Positions 1 through 5,314 of a DNA stretch of 5,314 bases are shown here, piece after piece (within the stretch, counting starts at the first letter, position 1; the number at the start of each line of letters is the position of its first letter). Below the pieces are notes generated by a model. It saw only the letters and a list, made by a program, of their open reading frames with translations, was not told the DNA's origin and searched no databases. Source of the stretch: an uncultured bacterium (GTDB taxonomy: Bacteria; Actinomycetota; Coriobacteriia; Coriobacteriales; Coriobacteriaceae). The stretch lies in assembly GCA_905215115.1 (NCBI GenBank), contig CAJMOP010000127.1, positions 1-5,314 on the forward strand. The letters are read 5' to 3'. Both the position numbers and the translations under genes were made by a program.

Positions 1-242
1 GTCTGCGCAGCCTACCGCTCGTGGGTCACGAGCGGGGGCTGGCCCGCGCCTTCCCCGAGATTGTCGAGGCATCGCGCGCGTGCCGGTTTGGCGATTGCAC
101 GCATACCCATGAGCCGGGTTGCGCCGTTCGCGAGGCCGAGGACGCCGGGCAGATTGACAGCCTGCGTCTGGAAACGTTCCAAAACCTGGCGTCATCCATG
201 CGCGTGAGCGCTCAAATGCTCGATCCAGATGTCCATCTGTAA
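1..242 (+). CDS. rsgA: Ribosome small-subunit-dependent GTPase A, C-terminal fragment (5' end outside window)
   Basis: This is the last ~80 residues of RsgA (YjeQ/EngC family), a circularly permuted GTPase that acts in late maturation of the 30S ribosomal subunit in the cytoplasm. The reading frame is open from the first base. The residues L-R-S-L-P-L at the very start fit the stretch just after the family's DTPG (G3) motif. The clearest signature is the zinc-binding cluster C-X4-C-X-H-X5-C in CRFGDCTHTHEPGCAV (bases 81-128), followed by the helical tail ending in a TAA stop at 240-242. The GTPase and OB-fold domains lie upstream of the window. A strong terminator follows 18 bases after the stop, so the gene ends its transcription unit and is probably unrelated in function to the pilus genes downstream. 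The family assignment is secure; nothing looks broken in the visible part. Confidence 0.93.
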   Translation, partial: LRSLPLVGHERGLARAFPEIVEASRACRFGDCTHTHEPGCAVREAEDAGQIDSLRLETFQNLASSMRVSAQMLDPDVHL

Positions 243-260
243 TTGATTTTTCCTATGACA

Positions 261-294
261 GCCGTCTCCCAACTGTTCGGGAGACGGCTTTTTT
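261..294 (+). terminator. Rho-independent terminator after rsgA
   Basis: A perfect 10-bp GC-rich stem, GCCGTCTCCC (261-270) pairing with GGGAGACGGC (279-288), encloses an 8-base loop and is followed directly by six T residues (289-294). One further A-T pair (260/289) can extend it. There is no A-rich tract on the left side, so it should act mainly on + strand transcripts. It lies 18 bases after the rsgA stop codon and separates rsgA from the pilus operon. Confidence 0.95.
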
Positions 295-324
295 GCTGCG
301 GAAAAGCCTCGAAACATGCAGTTT

Positions 325-384
325 GCTGACGTGCTGACCAAAACCTTGCCACGAGCTTGACGGGCAGGTCAGCTTTTGGTCAGC
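325..384. repeat. Four GCTGAC/GTCAGC copies forming an 11-bp inverted repeat
   Basis: The hexamer GCTGAC occurs at 325-330 and 333-338, and its reverse complement GTCAGC at 368-373 and 379-384. The outer pair extends to a perfect 11-bp inverted repeat, GCTGACCAAAA (333-343) against TTTTGGTCAGC (374-384). A weaker inner pairing of 345-350 with 363-368 includes one G-T. This could be a multi-site operator for a dimeric DNA-binding protein or an extended hairpin. No T-tract follows, so it is not an ordinary terminator. The repeats are plainly visible; the regulatory role is inferred from position between a terminator and the first pilus gene. Confidence 0.7.
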
Positions 385-397
385 GATTGGTTTGACA
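367..397 (+). promoter_or_regulatory. Candidate control site of the pilus operon: 11-bp-spaced direct repeats before a TTGACA box
   Basis: Two identical heptamers, GGTCAGC at 367-373 and 378-384, are separated by TTTT, giving an 11-bp (one helical turn) period. A degenerate third unit, GGTTTGA, starts at 389 on the same period. A perfect -35 hexamer TTGACA lies at 392-397. Seven-base direct repeats with four-base gaps next to a -35 are the layout known for OmpR/PhoB-family response regulators, although the repeat sequence differs from the PhoB box. No good -10 hexamer sits 16-18 bases after TTGACA (415-420 reads GATTGC). That would fit a promoter needing an activator, or a chance -35 match. 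The transcription start is therefore not fixed. Confidence 0.45.
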
Positions 398-408
398 TCG
401 AAAACCAA
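387..408. repeat. Short inverted repeat overlapping the TTGACA box
   Basis: TTGGTTT (387-393) is the exact reverse complement of AAACCAA (402-408), with an 8-base gap. The left arm runs into the TTGACA hexamer (392-397). It could be a repressor half-site pair or a weak hairpin, but a 7-bp match of modest GC content can also arise by chance. Confidence 0.35.
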
Positions 409-484
409 GATCGCGATTGCGCCGCTTTGCGCTCTGACCGCCCAGACAATGGTGGTACGGGCATTCGCCCGGCACTGCCATGAG

Positions 485-489
485 AGGAG
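485..489 (+). promoter_or_regulatory. Ribosome binding site deciding the cpaB start
   Basis: AGGAG, within GAGAGGAG (482-489), lies 5 bases before the GTG at 495. The in-frame ATG at 480 overlaps this site and has no purine-rich sequence ahead of it; the bases before it are GCATTCGCCCGGCACTGCC. This favours the GTG as the true start. Confidence 0.7.
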
Positions 490-494
490 CGGCC

Positions 495-1154
495 GTGAAC
501 AAGAGCAAGCGCATCGCCATCAGTCTGGTCGCGGGCGTGCTCGCTGCGCTGCTCTGCATGGCTTACGGCTCGTCGATCCGCTCACGAGCCGAACAGGTCC
601 AGGCTGAGACCTTGGCCAAGTACGGTGGCGATCGCGTCGAGGTATGCGTCGCGGCGCGCGATATCGATGTGGGCGAGACCCTCGATGAGACCAATGTCAT
701 AACCCAGGAATGGCTGACGAGCCTGCTGCCGCGTGACGCGGCGACCGAGCTGCGCCAGGTGCGCGGCGACGTGACGACTTCGCGTATTCCCAAAAACGCC
801 GTGATCTGCAATGTCTACACCAAGGCCGAGAGCCACAAGCTCGAGGTGCCTAAGGGCAAGGTCGCCGTTTCGGTGGCGGTCGATGCCGAGCACTCGGTCG
901 GCGGTGCTGCGGGCGTGGGCAGCTACGTGGATGTGTATGTGCAAAAAGACGGCGTGACCGATCGGCTGTGCGGCGCGTACGTGATCGATACCAGCGAGGA
1001 TTCCGGTGCCACGCGCGAGGGCAAGATCGAATGGGTGACGCTGGCGGCTGACCCCGAAGACGTCAAGGAACTGCTGGGAGCCTCGGGCAAGGGAACGGTC
1101 AGCTTGACGATTCCCGCCACGGCGCGCGGCAAAAAGAGCGGAGGCGACGAGTGA
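495..1154 (+). CDS. cpaB: Tad pilus assembly protein CpaB/RcpC family (SAF domain, membrane-anchored)
   Basis: This is the first gene of the pilus operon. The 219-residue protein starts with a short basic segment (NKSKR) and one membrane helix (residues ~7-25), placing the rest outside the cytoplasmic membrane. A SAF-like domain begins at ~48 with the typical V-x-A-x-R-D-I-x-x-G-x-x-L pattern (VCVAARDIDVGETL, 50-63). An RcpC-type domain follows at ~118-210, with V-A-V-S-V-x-V-D and the G-S-Y-V-D-V-Y-V strand at 142-149. CpaB/RcpC proteins assist Tad pilus assembly; in diderms they work with the outer-membrane secretin, in monoderms the partner is unclear. At 219 residues it is shorter than many relatives of about 250-300. 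The GTG start is preferred over an ATG 15 bases upstream (480) because of the ribosome binding site. The stop overlaps the tadZ start by one base. Three cysteines (51, 105, 159) lie in the exported part. Confidence 0.88.
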   Translation: MNKSKRIAISLVAGVLAALLCMAYGSSIRSRAEQVQAETLAKYGGDRVEVCVAARDIDVGETLDETNVITQEWLTSLLPRDAATELRQVRGDVTTSRIPKNAVICNVYTKAESHKLEVPKGKVAVSVAVDAEHSVGGAAGVGSYVDVYVQKDGVTDRLCGAYVIDTSEDSGATREGKIEWVTLAADPEDVKELLGASGKGTVSLTIPATARGKKSGGDE

Positions 1155-2803
1155 TGAAGGCGATCTGGCTTGCGTGCTGCGCGTGCGGCGATTACGGACT
1201 GTTGCAGCGGGAAGTCGAGGGCCGTGATGTGGGTGCACAGGTGCTTCGTGTGGGTGACCTGGACGGGCTGGTTTCCATGGCGCGGGCGTTTCCGTCACGC
1301 CGCGGGGCTGCCATCATCGCGGCGTCTCTGTTTGATACCGAAGATGTGCGCAAGACTGTTGCGCGCCTGACGGCCGAAGGCCGCGTGAGCCGCGTGGTCG
1401 TGTTGATAGAAGCGCTCGATCCGTCGGATATCGAGGGGCTGTTTCGCGCGGGGGCGACCGAGGTCATCGCTGCACACAGTATATGCGGCAACGGGCGCGC
1501 GGGCGAGGGAGCGGTTGATTCCGATCGGCGCATGACGATTGAGCCCGATGCTTTTGTTGATAGGGAACCCGGGGCGCCTCGCGCTACAAGAGGCCCGCGT
1601 GTTGATGATTATGGAAAAGCGGAAGCCGAGCATGGTCGGCGCCCCCGGAACCCCCTTGTACACGATGACGCTGGAGGGCCGGCGCAGCATGCTGGCGATT
1701 CCCCGGCTGTAGATATGGGATACGTGCACGGCGTGAATCTGGCGGATGAACTCGATGAAGTTGAGGGCTTTGCCGGGTGCGGCGAGTTGTCGCTGATGCA
1801 GCATGAGCAGATTGCGCAGAACGAGCCTGCCTCGCAGACCGAACAAGCTGCCATGCCGGCTTGGACGCAGCGTGTGGTTGCGGCGGGGGAGACGGGGACG
1901 CTGTCACCGACGCCCGCCCCGCCGCCTCCGATGCCGCCGGCAGACGCTGCCGCTTCGCCGCATCGAGCTCCGGTCATCTGCGCCATTTCGGGTTCGGGCG
2001 GTTGCGGCAAGTCGACGATCGTTGCCACCATGGCACACACATCGTCGCTGTTGGGCTTGCGTGCCGCCGTGCTCGACCTGGACCTGATGTTTGGAAACCT
2101 TTACGACTTGTTAGGCGTCGATGCTCCGCGCGATATGGCGGCACTTATCGAGCCGTCGGCGGCGGGCACGCTCACCGAGCCGGATATCGTAGCCACATCG
2201 ATGCGCGTGGCGCCGGGCGTTACGCTCTGGGGTCCCGTCGCGGCGCCCGAGCAAGCTGAGCTCATGGCGCGTCCGGTGGAGCTACTGCTTGATGTCCTGC
2301 GTCGCGAATCCGACGTGGTATTTATCGATACCTCGGTCTTTTGGGGCGACGCCGTGGCGGCTGCGGTGGCGGCGAGCGACCGTTGCCTGGTCGTTGGCGA
2401 TGCGGCGGTGTCGTCCGCGACATCGGCGTCGCGCGTCATCGAACTGGCAAGTCGAGTAGGTGTGCCGCGCACGCGCATGAGCGCCGTGTTCAACCGGTTC
2501 GGTGCGCGCGGGGCAGACGAGGACGTCGCCATGCGCTTTGAGATTGCCTGTGCGTTGAGCTCCAAGATTCGTATCGCCGATGGCGGGCAGGATCTCGCCG
2601 CGCTCATGGCGTTTGGGCGCGCTGACGAGGCGGTGGGGCAGACCAGTGCTTTTGCGACTAGCATGCGCGAGGCCACGCGCGAGATGCTCGTGGAACTGGG
2701 GTGCGCCGTCGGCCCTTGGGGCGATATGGTCGCCGACCGTGCAACGCGTACCGAACGCCCGCGTATCCGCCTTCCCTGGTTGCGCGAGGGTGATCAGCGA
2801 TGA
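1154..2803 (+). CDS. tadZ: TadZ/CpaE-like pilus localisation ATPase with pseudo-receiver domain and long linker
   Basis: This 549-residue protein has three parts. Residues ~1-118 resemble the atypical response-regulator-like domain of TadZ/CpaE. Residues ~119-270 are a polar, low-complexity linker ending in a proline-rich run (TPAPPPPMPP). Residues ~272-520 form a MinD/ParA-like ATPase: Walker A S-G-S-G-G-C-G-K-S-T (279-288), the A' motif V-L-D-L-D-L-M-F-G-N (306-315), and Walker B/switch II V-V-F-I-D-T-S (388-394). Such proteins place the Tad machine at a pole or focus and recruit CpaF and TadB/C. The P-loop lysine (286) is present, but the deviant-Walker signature lysine two residues after S279 is serine (281). 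The length exceeds the ~370-400 residues usual for the family, mainly through the linker. ATG at 1154 shares its A with the cpaB stop; GTG at 1151 would add one residue, and GGAGG (1140-1144) serves either. The stop overlaps cpaF by 4 bases. Confidence 0.88.
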   Translation: MKAIWLACCACGDYGLLQREVEGRDVGAQVLRVGDLDGLVSMARAFPSRRGAAIIAASLFDTEDVRKTVARLTAEGRVSRVVVLIEALDPSDIEGLFRAGATEVIAAHSICGNGRAGEGAVDSDRRMTIEPDAFVDREPGAPRATRGPRVDDYGKAEAEHGRRPRNPLVHDDAGGPAQHAGDSPAVDMGYVHGVNLADELDEVEGFAGCGELSLMQHEQIAQNEPASQTEQAAMPAWTQRVVAAGETGTLSPTPAPPPPMPPADAAASPHRAPVICAISGSGGCGKSTIVATMAHTSSLLGLRAAVLDLDLMFGNLYDLLGVDAPRDMAALIEPSAAGTLTEPDIVATSMRVAPGVTLWGPVAAPEQAELMARPVELLLDVLRRESDVVFIDTSVFWGDAVAAAVAASDRCLVVGDAAVSSATSASRVIELASRVGVPRTRMSAVFNRFGARGADEDVAMRFEIACALSSKIRIADGGQDLAALMAFGRADEAVGQTSAFATSMREATREMLVELGCAVGPWGDMVADRATRTERPRIRLPWLREGDQR

Positions 2804-4128
2804 GCCTGCAAACGAGGATTAAGGCTGCCGGCGCTGCAGCGGCGGCAGCGCCTGTAGATGCGGGGCGTCGCCGCGCGGTGAAACGACGCACCAAGCGCGC
2901 CGTGATGGACCGCATGGGTTACGACGAAGTGGCGCGTATCAGCGCCTATATCGACCCGGCACTTGCCCGCTCGGAATTGCGTCCTGCGGTGGAGGCGGCG
3001 CTCAATGTTGAGGAGCCGACCGATCTCGCGACGCCCGAGCGCGAAACCATCATCGACGAGATTTTGGATGACGTGGTGGGCTTGGGGCCGTTGCAGCCGC
3101 TCATCGAGGACGACACCGTTACCGAGATCATGATCAACGGCTGCCGCTCGGCTTTCTTTGAACGCGGCGGCGTCTTGTACCCCATCGAGCATGCGTTTGA
3201 GGATGATGAACAGATCCGTGTGCTTATCGACCGCATCATCTCGCCACTTGGCCGCCGTATCGACGAGCGCAGCCCCATCGTCAACGCCCGCCTCAAAACG
3301 GGCTATCGCGTCAACGCGGTGATTCCGCCTGTGGCGATTGACGGACCGATTCTCACCATCCGAAAGTTCTCGGACCGTATCTGCTCGCTGGACGAGCTTG
3401 TGGGGCTGGGGTCGCTGCCGCTTTGGTATGCGCAGCTGCTGTCGTGCGCGGTGTCGCTGCGACAGGACCTGGCGGTTGCGGGAGGCACGGGATCTGGTAA
3501 GACCACCCTGCTCAACGCGTTGTCATGTGAGATTTCCACCGGCGAGCGCATCGTGACGATCGAGGACTCTGCCGAGCTCAAGTTTGCGCATCATCCGCAC
3601 GTGGTGCGCCTAGAGGCGCGCGAGGCTTCAATTGAGGGTGAAGGCGCGGTGACGATCCGCGACCTGGTAACTAATGCCCTGCGCATGCGCCCCGACCGCA
3701 TCGTGGTGGGCGAGGTGCGCGGTGCCGAGTGCTGCGACATGTTGCAGGCCATGAACACGGGCCACGACGGATCGCTCACCACACTTCATGCGGGTTCAGA
3801 ACAGGAGACCGTGGTGCGTTTGACGTTGCTTGCACGTTATGGGATCGATCTGCCGAGTGAGCTTATCGAGGAGCAGATTGCCATGGCACTCGACGGTATC
3901 GTGATGTCCGAGCGCCACGCCGATGGCAGGCGTTTTGTCTCCTCGTATTCGGGGGTGCGACGCGCCGCATCGGGCGGCGTAGAGCTCGAGCGCTATGTGA
4001 CGTTCGATGCCGCCGAGCGCACCTGGACGCTTGACCGCGAGCCGCCGTTTATCGCAGAAGGCCTGCGGTCGGGGACGCTCACACAAGAGGAGGTGGACGA
4101 ATGGAGATCGCTGTGCCCCTCGTCGTAG
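2800..4128 (+). CDS. cpaF: Tad pilus assembly ATPase CpaF/TadA (type II/IV secretion ATPase family)
   Basis: This is the cytoplasmic motor ATPase that powers Tad pilus assembly and, in some species, retraction. The 442-residue protein has the standard length and order. An Ala-rich then strongly basic N-terminus (~8-33) precedes the CpaF N-terminal region, with D-D-V-V-G-L-G-P-L-Q-P-L at ~89-100 and I-M-I-N-G at ~110-114. The catalytic domain contains Walker A G-G-T-G-S-G-K-T-T (228-236, lysine 234), the Asp box V-T-I-E-D-S-A-E-L (252-260), Walker B R-P-D-R-I-V-V-G-E-V-R-G-A-E (297-310, glutamate 305) and the His box H-D-G-S-L-T-T-L-H-A (322-331). All catalytic motifs are intact, so the enzyme should be active. 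The start ATG overlaps the tadZ stop in an ATGA, with GAGG 10 bases upstream, which suggests translational coupling. Its 3' end overlaps tadB by 28 bases. Confidence 0.96.
   Translation: MSLQTRIKAAGAAAAAAPVDAGRRRAVKRRTKRAVMDRMGYDEVARISAYIDPALARSELRPAVEAALNVEEPTDLATPERETIIDEILDDVVGLGPLQPLIEDDTVTEIMINGCRSAFFERGGVLYPIEHAFEDDEQIRVLIDRIISPLGRRIDERSPIVNARLKTGYRVNAVIPPVAIDGPILTIRKFSDRICSLDELVGLGSLPLWYAQLLSCAVSLRQDLAVAGGTGSGKTTLLNALSCEISTGERIVTIEDSAELKFAHHPHVVRLEAREASIEGEGAVTIRDLVTNALRMRPDRIVVGEVRGAECCDMLQAMNTGHDGSLTTLHAGSEQETVVRLTLLARYGIDLPSELIEEQIAMALDGIVMSERHADGRRFVSSYSGVRRAASGGVELERYVTFDAAERTWTLDREPPFIAEGLRSGTLTQEEVDEWRSLCPSS
4088..4093 (+). promoter_or_regulatory. Strong Shine-Dalgarno site for tadB inside the cpaF 3' end
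   Basis: AGGAGG, in the longer purine run AAGAGGAGGTGG (4085-4096), lies 7 bases before the ATG at 4101. It is the best ribosome binding site in the window and fixes the tadB start even though it means a 28-base overlap with cpaF. Confidence 0.85.
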
Positions 4129-5027
4129 GGGGCTTGGCAGGGCTTTCTGTCGCGACGGCGTGCGGGGCGGAACCTCGTGTGCCGCAGGTACCGCCGGCGG
4201 AGCTGGCACGTCAGGCGCTCGAGACGGTGGCAGAGAAGCTGCCGCGTGAGCTGGTGAAAAACGATCTGCTGAAAAAGATCGCCCGTTCGTGGGCATCGCT
4301 GGCTCCGGCGCATCGCCTTGGCCTCGTGATCGAGGATGCTTCGGGATGTTTGGCGTTTCTGCTGCTATCGAGCGGTGTCTGCTGCGTTTTACTAACGATG
4401 GTGTCGTTATCGCCCCTCGGATTTGCCTTGGGACTTGTTGCTCCGTTTGCCGTTGGTGCCGCTCGGGATGGCTTTGAGAGCCGGCGCGAGCAACACGATG
4501 CAGAAGAGGCAATGCCCGAGGCGTTTACCGCACTTTCCATGTCGCTTGCCTCGGGACATTCGCTGGCCCAGGGCATGCGCTTTGTGGGCGCTCATGCGCA
4601 AGAGCCAGTGCATAACGAGTTTTTGCGGGTGGCGGCGGCGATCGATTGCGGCATCTCGGCGACCGACGCGCTCGATGACTTGCTCGTGCGTATCGACGCC
4701 CCCGGTCTTTCGCTTGTGACCTTGGCGCTTAAGGTGTCTCAGCGCACCGGCGCTCCGCTTGCCGACTTACTGTCCGAGGCGTCGAGCATGGTGGGGGAGC
4801 GCATTGAGCTCAAGCGCCGCCTGGATGTTAAGACGTCGCAGGCTCGCATGTCTGCGCATATGGTCGCGGCGATGCCGGCGGGCATGTGCGCGGTGTTGTC
4901 GCTGCTTTCGGCAGATTTTCGTCGCGGTCTTGCGACGCCTGCCGGCGCGGGCGCTGTGGTGCTGGGTCTTGCCCTCAACGCCGTTGCCCTGGTGGTTATC
5001 CGGCGCATTATGCGGGTGGAGCTATGA
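4101..5027 (+). CDS. tadB: Tad pilus inner-membrane platform protein TadB (type II secretion F domain)
   Basis: This is one of the two platform proteins on which CpaF acts to move pilin subunits out of the membrane. The 308-residue protein has an N-terminal membrane helix (~4-21), a cytoplasmic amphipathic stretch (~30-75), a hydrophobic region able to hold two helices (~82-120), a type II secretion F (GspF-like) domain at ~137-265, and a final hydrophobic segment (~284-302). The F domain shows the typical E-A-M-P-E-A-F-T-A-L-S opening (136-146), A-S-G-H-S-L-A-Q-G (150-158) and the R-T-G-A-P-L-A-D-L-L turn (215-224), which match TadB/TadC proteins. The start is set by a strong ribosome binding site, giving a 28-base overlap with cpaF in a different frame. 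The stop overlaps tadC by four bases. Order after cpaF supports TadB rather than TadC. Confidence 0.92.
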   Translation: MEIAVPLVVGGLAGLSVATACGAEPRVPQVPPAELARQALETVAEKLPRELVKNDLLKKIARSWASLAPAHRLGLVIEDASGCLAFLLLSSGVCCVLLTMVSLSPLGFALGLVAPFAVGAARDGFESRREQHDAEEAMPEAFTALSMSLASGHSLAQGMRFVGAHAQEPVHNEFLRVAAAIDCGISATDALDDLLVRIDAPGLSLVTLALKVSQRTGAPLADLLSEASSMVGERIELKRRLDVKTSQARMSAHMVAAMPAGMCAVLSLLSADFRRGLATPAGAGAVVLGLALNAVALVVIRRIMRVEL

Positions 5028-5314
5028 GCGCCTCGGTTGCAGTTGCGGCTTGCCTGTGCGCCCTGAGTGTATTTGTCGCGACGGGTTTTGATCGGGCGGA
5101 TGCACGCAAGATCGCAGGGGCCTGCAAGCGCGAGGCGGTGCTGGTCGCTGCCGCTGGTCGCTCGGTGGTCGATGCTCTGACCGCGCGAGTGAAGGGCGCG
5201 GTTGGAGCGGGCGGCCCGGCGCGAGTGTCGCTCGGCGAAGTGTCCGAGATGATCGATGTTGTGCGCTTGGGTCTTTCGGCCGGTCTTTCGTTTGATGCGG
5301 CGCTTGAGATTTTC
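5024..5314 (+). CDS. tadC: Tad pilus platform protein TadC, N-terminal part (cut by window end)
   Basis: An open frame of 97 codons runs from ATG 5024 (ATGA overlap with the tadB stop) to the window edge with no stop. GGTGGAG (5015-5021) just upstream can serve as ribosome binding site. The visible protein has an N-terminal membrane helix (~3-20), a basic and Ala-rich segment (~24-65), and then the beginning of a type II secretion F domain: S-E-M-I-D-V-V-R-L-G-L-S-A-G-L-S-F-D-A-A-L-E (74-95). This matches the opening of TadB/TadC domains and resembles the same region of the gene before it. Tad loci commonly carry tadB then tadC as a pair of related platform proteins, so TadC is the best name. 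The rest of the domain and the C-terminal helices lie beyond the window. Confidence 0.85.
   Translation, partial: MSASVAVAACLCALSVFVATGFDRADARKIAGACKREAVLVAAAGRSVVDALTARVKGAVGAGGPARVSLGEVSEMIDVVRLGLSAGLSFDAALEIF

Noticed and set aside
333..384. Inverted repeat as a second terminator
   Set aside because: There is no T-tract after either arm and the loop is 30 bases, unlike an intrinsic terminator.
415..450. Candidate -10 boxes (GATTGC at 415, GACAAT at 445)
   Set aside because: The first matches the consensus poorly; the second is too far from TTGACA and has no -35 of its own. I do not call a complete promoter.
480..494. Upstream ATG start for cpaB (five extra residues)
   Set aside because: The ribosome binding site AGGAG lies inside these codons and fits the GTG at 495; nothing precedes the ATG that could serve it.
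392..607. 71-codon + strand frame starting with TTG before cpaB
   Set aside because: Its start lies on the TTGACA hexamer with no good ribosome binding site, it overlaps cpaB out of frame, and the product is Arg/His-rich without a pilin or leader-like pattern.
582..1298. 238-codon open frame on the - strand opposite cpaB and the tadZ start
   Set aside because: It spans the junction of two well-supported genes, encodes an Arg/His/Ala-rich protein with no recognisable motif, and such antisense frames are common in GC-rich DNA.
1295..2040. Overlapping - strand frames opposite the TadZ linker
   Set aside because: I considered whether the odd linker might instead be a - strand gene. The + frame is open throughout and joins two recognisable TadZ domains, and the - frames show no family features.
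3796..4512. 238-codon open frame on the - strand opposite the cpaF end and tadB
   Set aside because: It is composition-driven (Pro/Arg/Ser-rich), with no motif, and lies opposite conserved coding sequence.
1..5314. Mobile elements, CRISPR arrays, tRNA/rRNA genes or a novel defence system
   Set aside because: I saw no transposase or integrase motifs, terminal repeats, regular spacer arrays or tRNA-like folds. The genes form a recognisable Tad pilus operon.

Overview
The window is GC-rich (roughly 60-65% by eye), and all supportable genes lie on the + strand, packed with 1-28 base overlaps. The only gene-free stretch is about 250 bases near the left end. It suggests a high-GC bacterium. The gene order cpaB-tadZ-cpaF-tadB-tadC, with no outer-membrane secretin gene (rcpA/cpaC) after cpaB, is typical of Gram-positive (monoderm) Tad loci, especially Actinomycetota. 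A Coriobacteriia member such as Collinsella is my best guess, but this rests on general resemblance and not on a search.

Layout. Bases 1-242 are the 3' end of rsgA, the ribosome-assembly GTPase, ending in its zinc-binding Cys/His cluster. It is followed by a strong intrinsic terminator (261-294), so transcription of the next operon probably starts afresh. Bases 295-494 form the putative control region of the pilus operon. They hold four copies of the hexamer GCTGAC/GTCAGC in a symmetric arrangement, an 11-bp perfect inverted repeat, 11-bp-period direct repeats, and a perfect TTGACA hexamer that lacks a good -10 partner.

Bases 495-5314 hold five genes of a Tad (tight adherence, type IVc) pilus machine. 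cpaB encodes a membrane-anchored SAF/RcpC-domain assembly protein. tadZ/cpaE encodes a MinD-like localisation ATPase with a pseudo-receiver domain and a long linker. cpaF/tadA encodes the hexameric secretion ATPase. tadB and tadC (the latter cut by the window end) encode the inner-membrane platform proteins. The genes look co-transcribed and translationally coupled. In known Tad systems TadZ places the machine in the cell, CpaF hydrolyses ATP to drive assembly, TadB/TadC convert this into pilin movement, and CpaB helps in the envelope. The pilin (flp), pseudopilins (tadE/F) and prepilin peptidase are not in the window and may lie downstream or elsewhere.

I do not see an undescribed system. 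The points most worth a second look are the repeat-rich control region, and the TadZ protein, which lacks the MinD signature lysine and carries a linker of about 150 residues.
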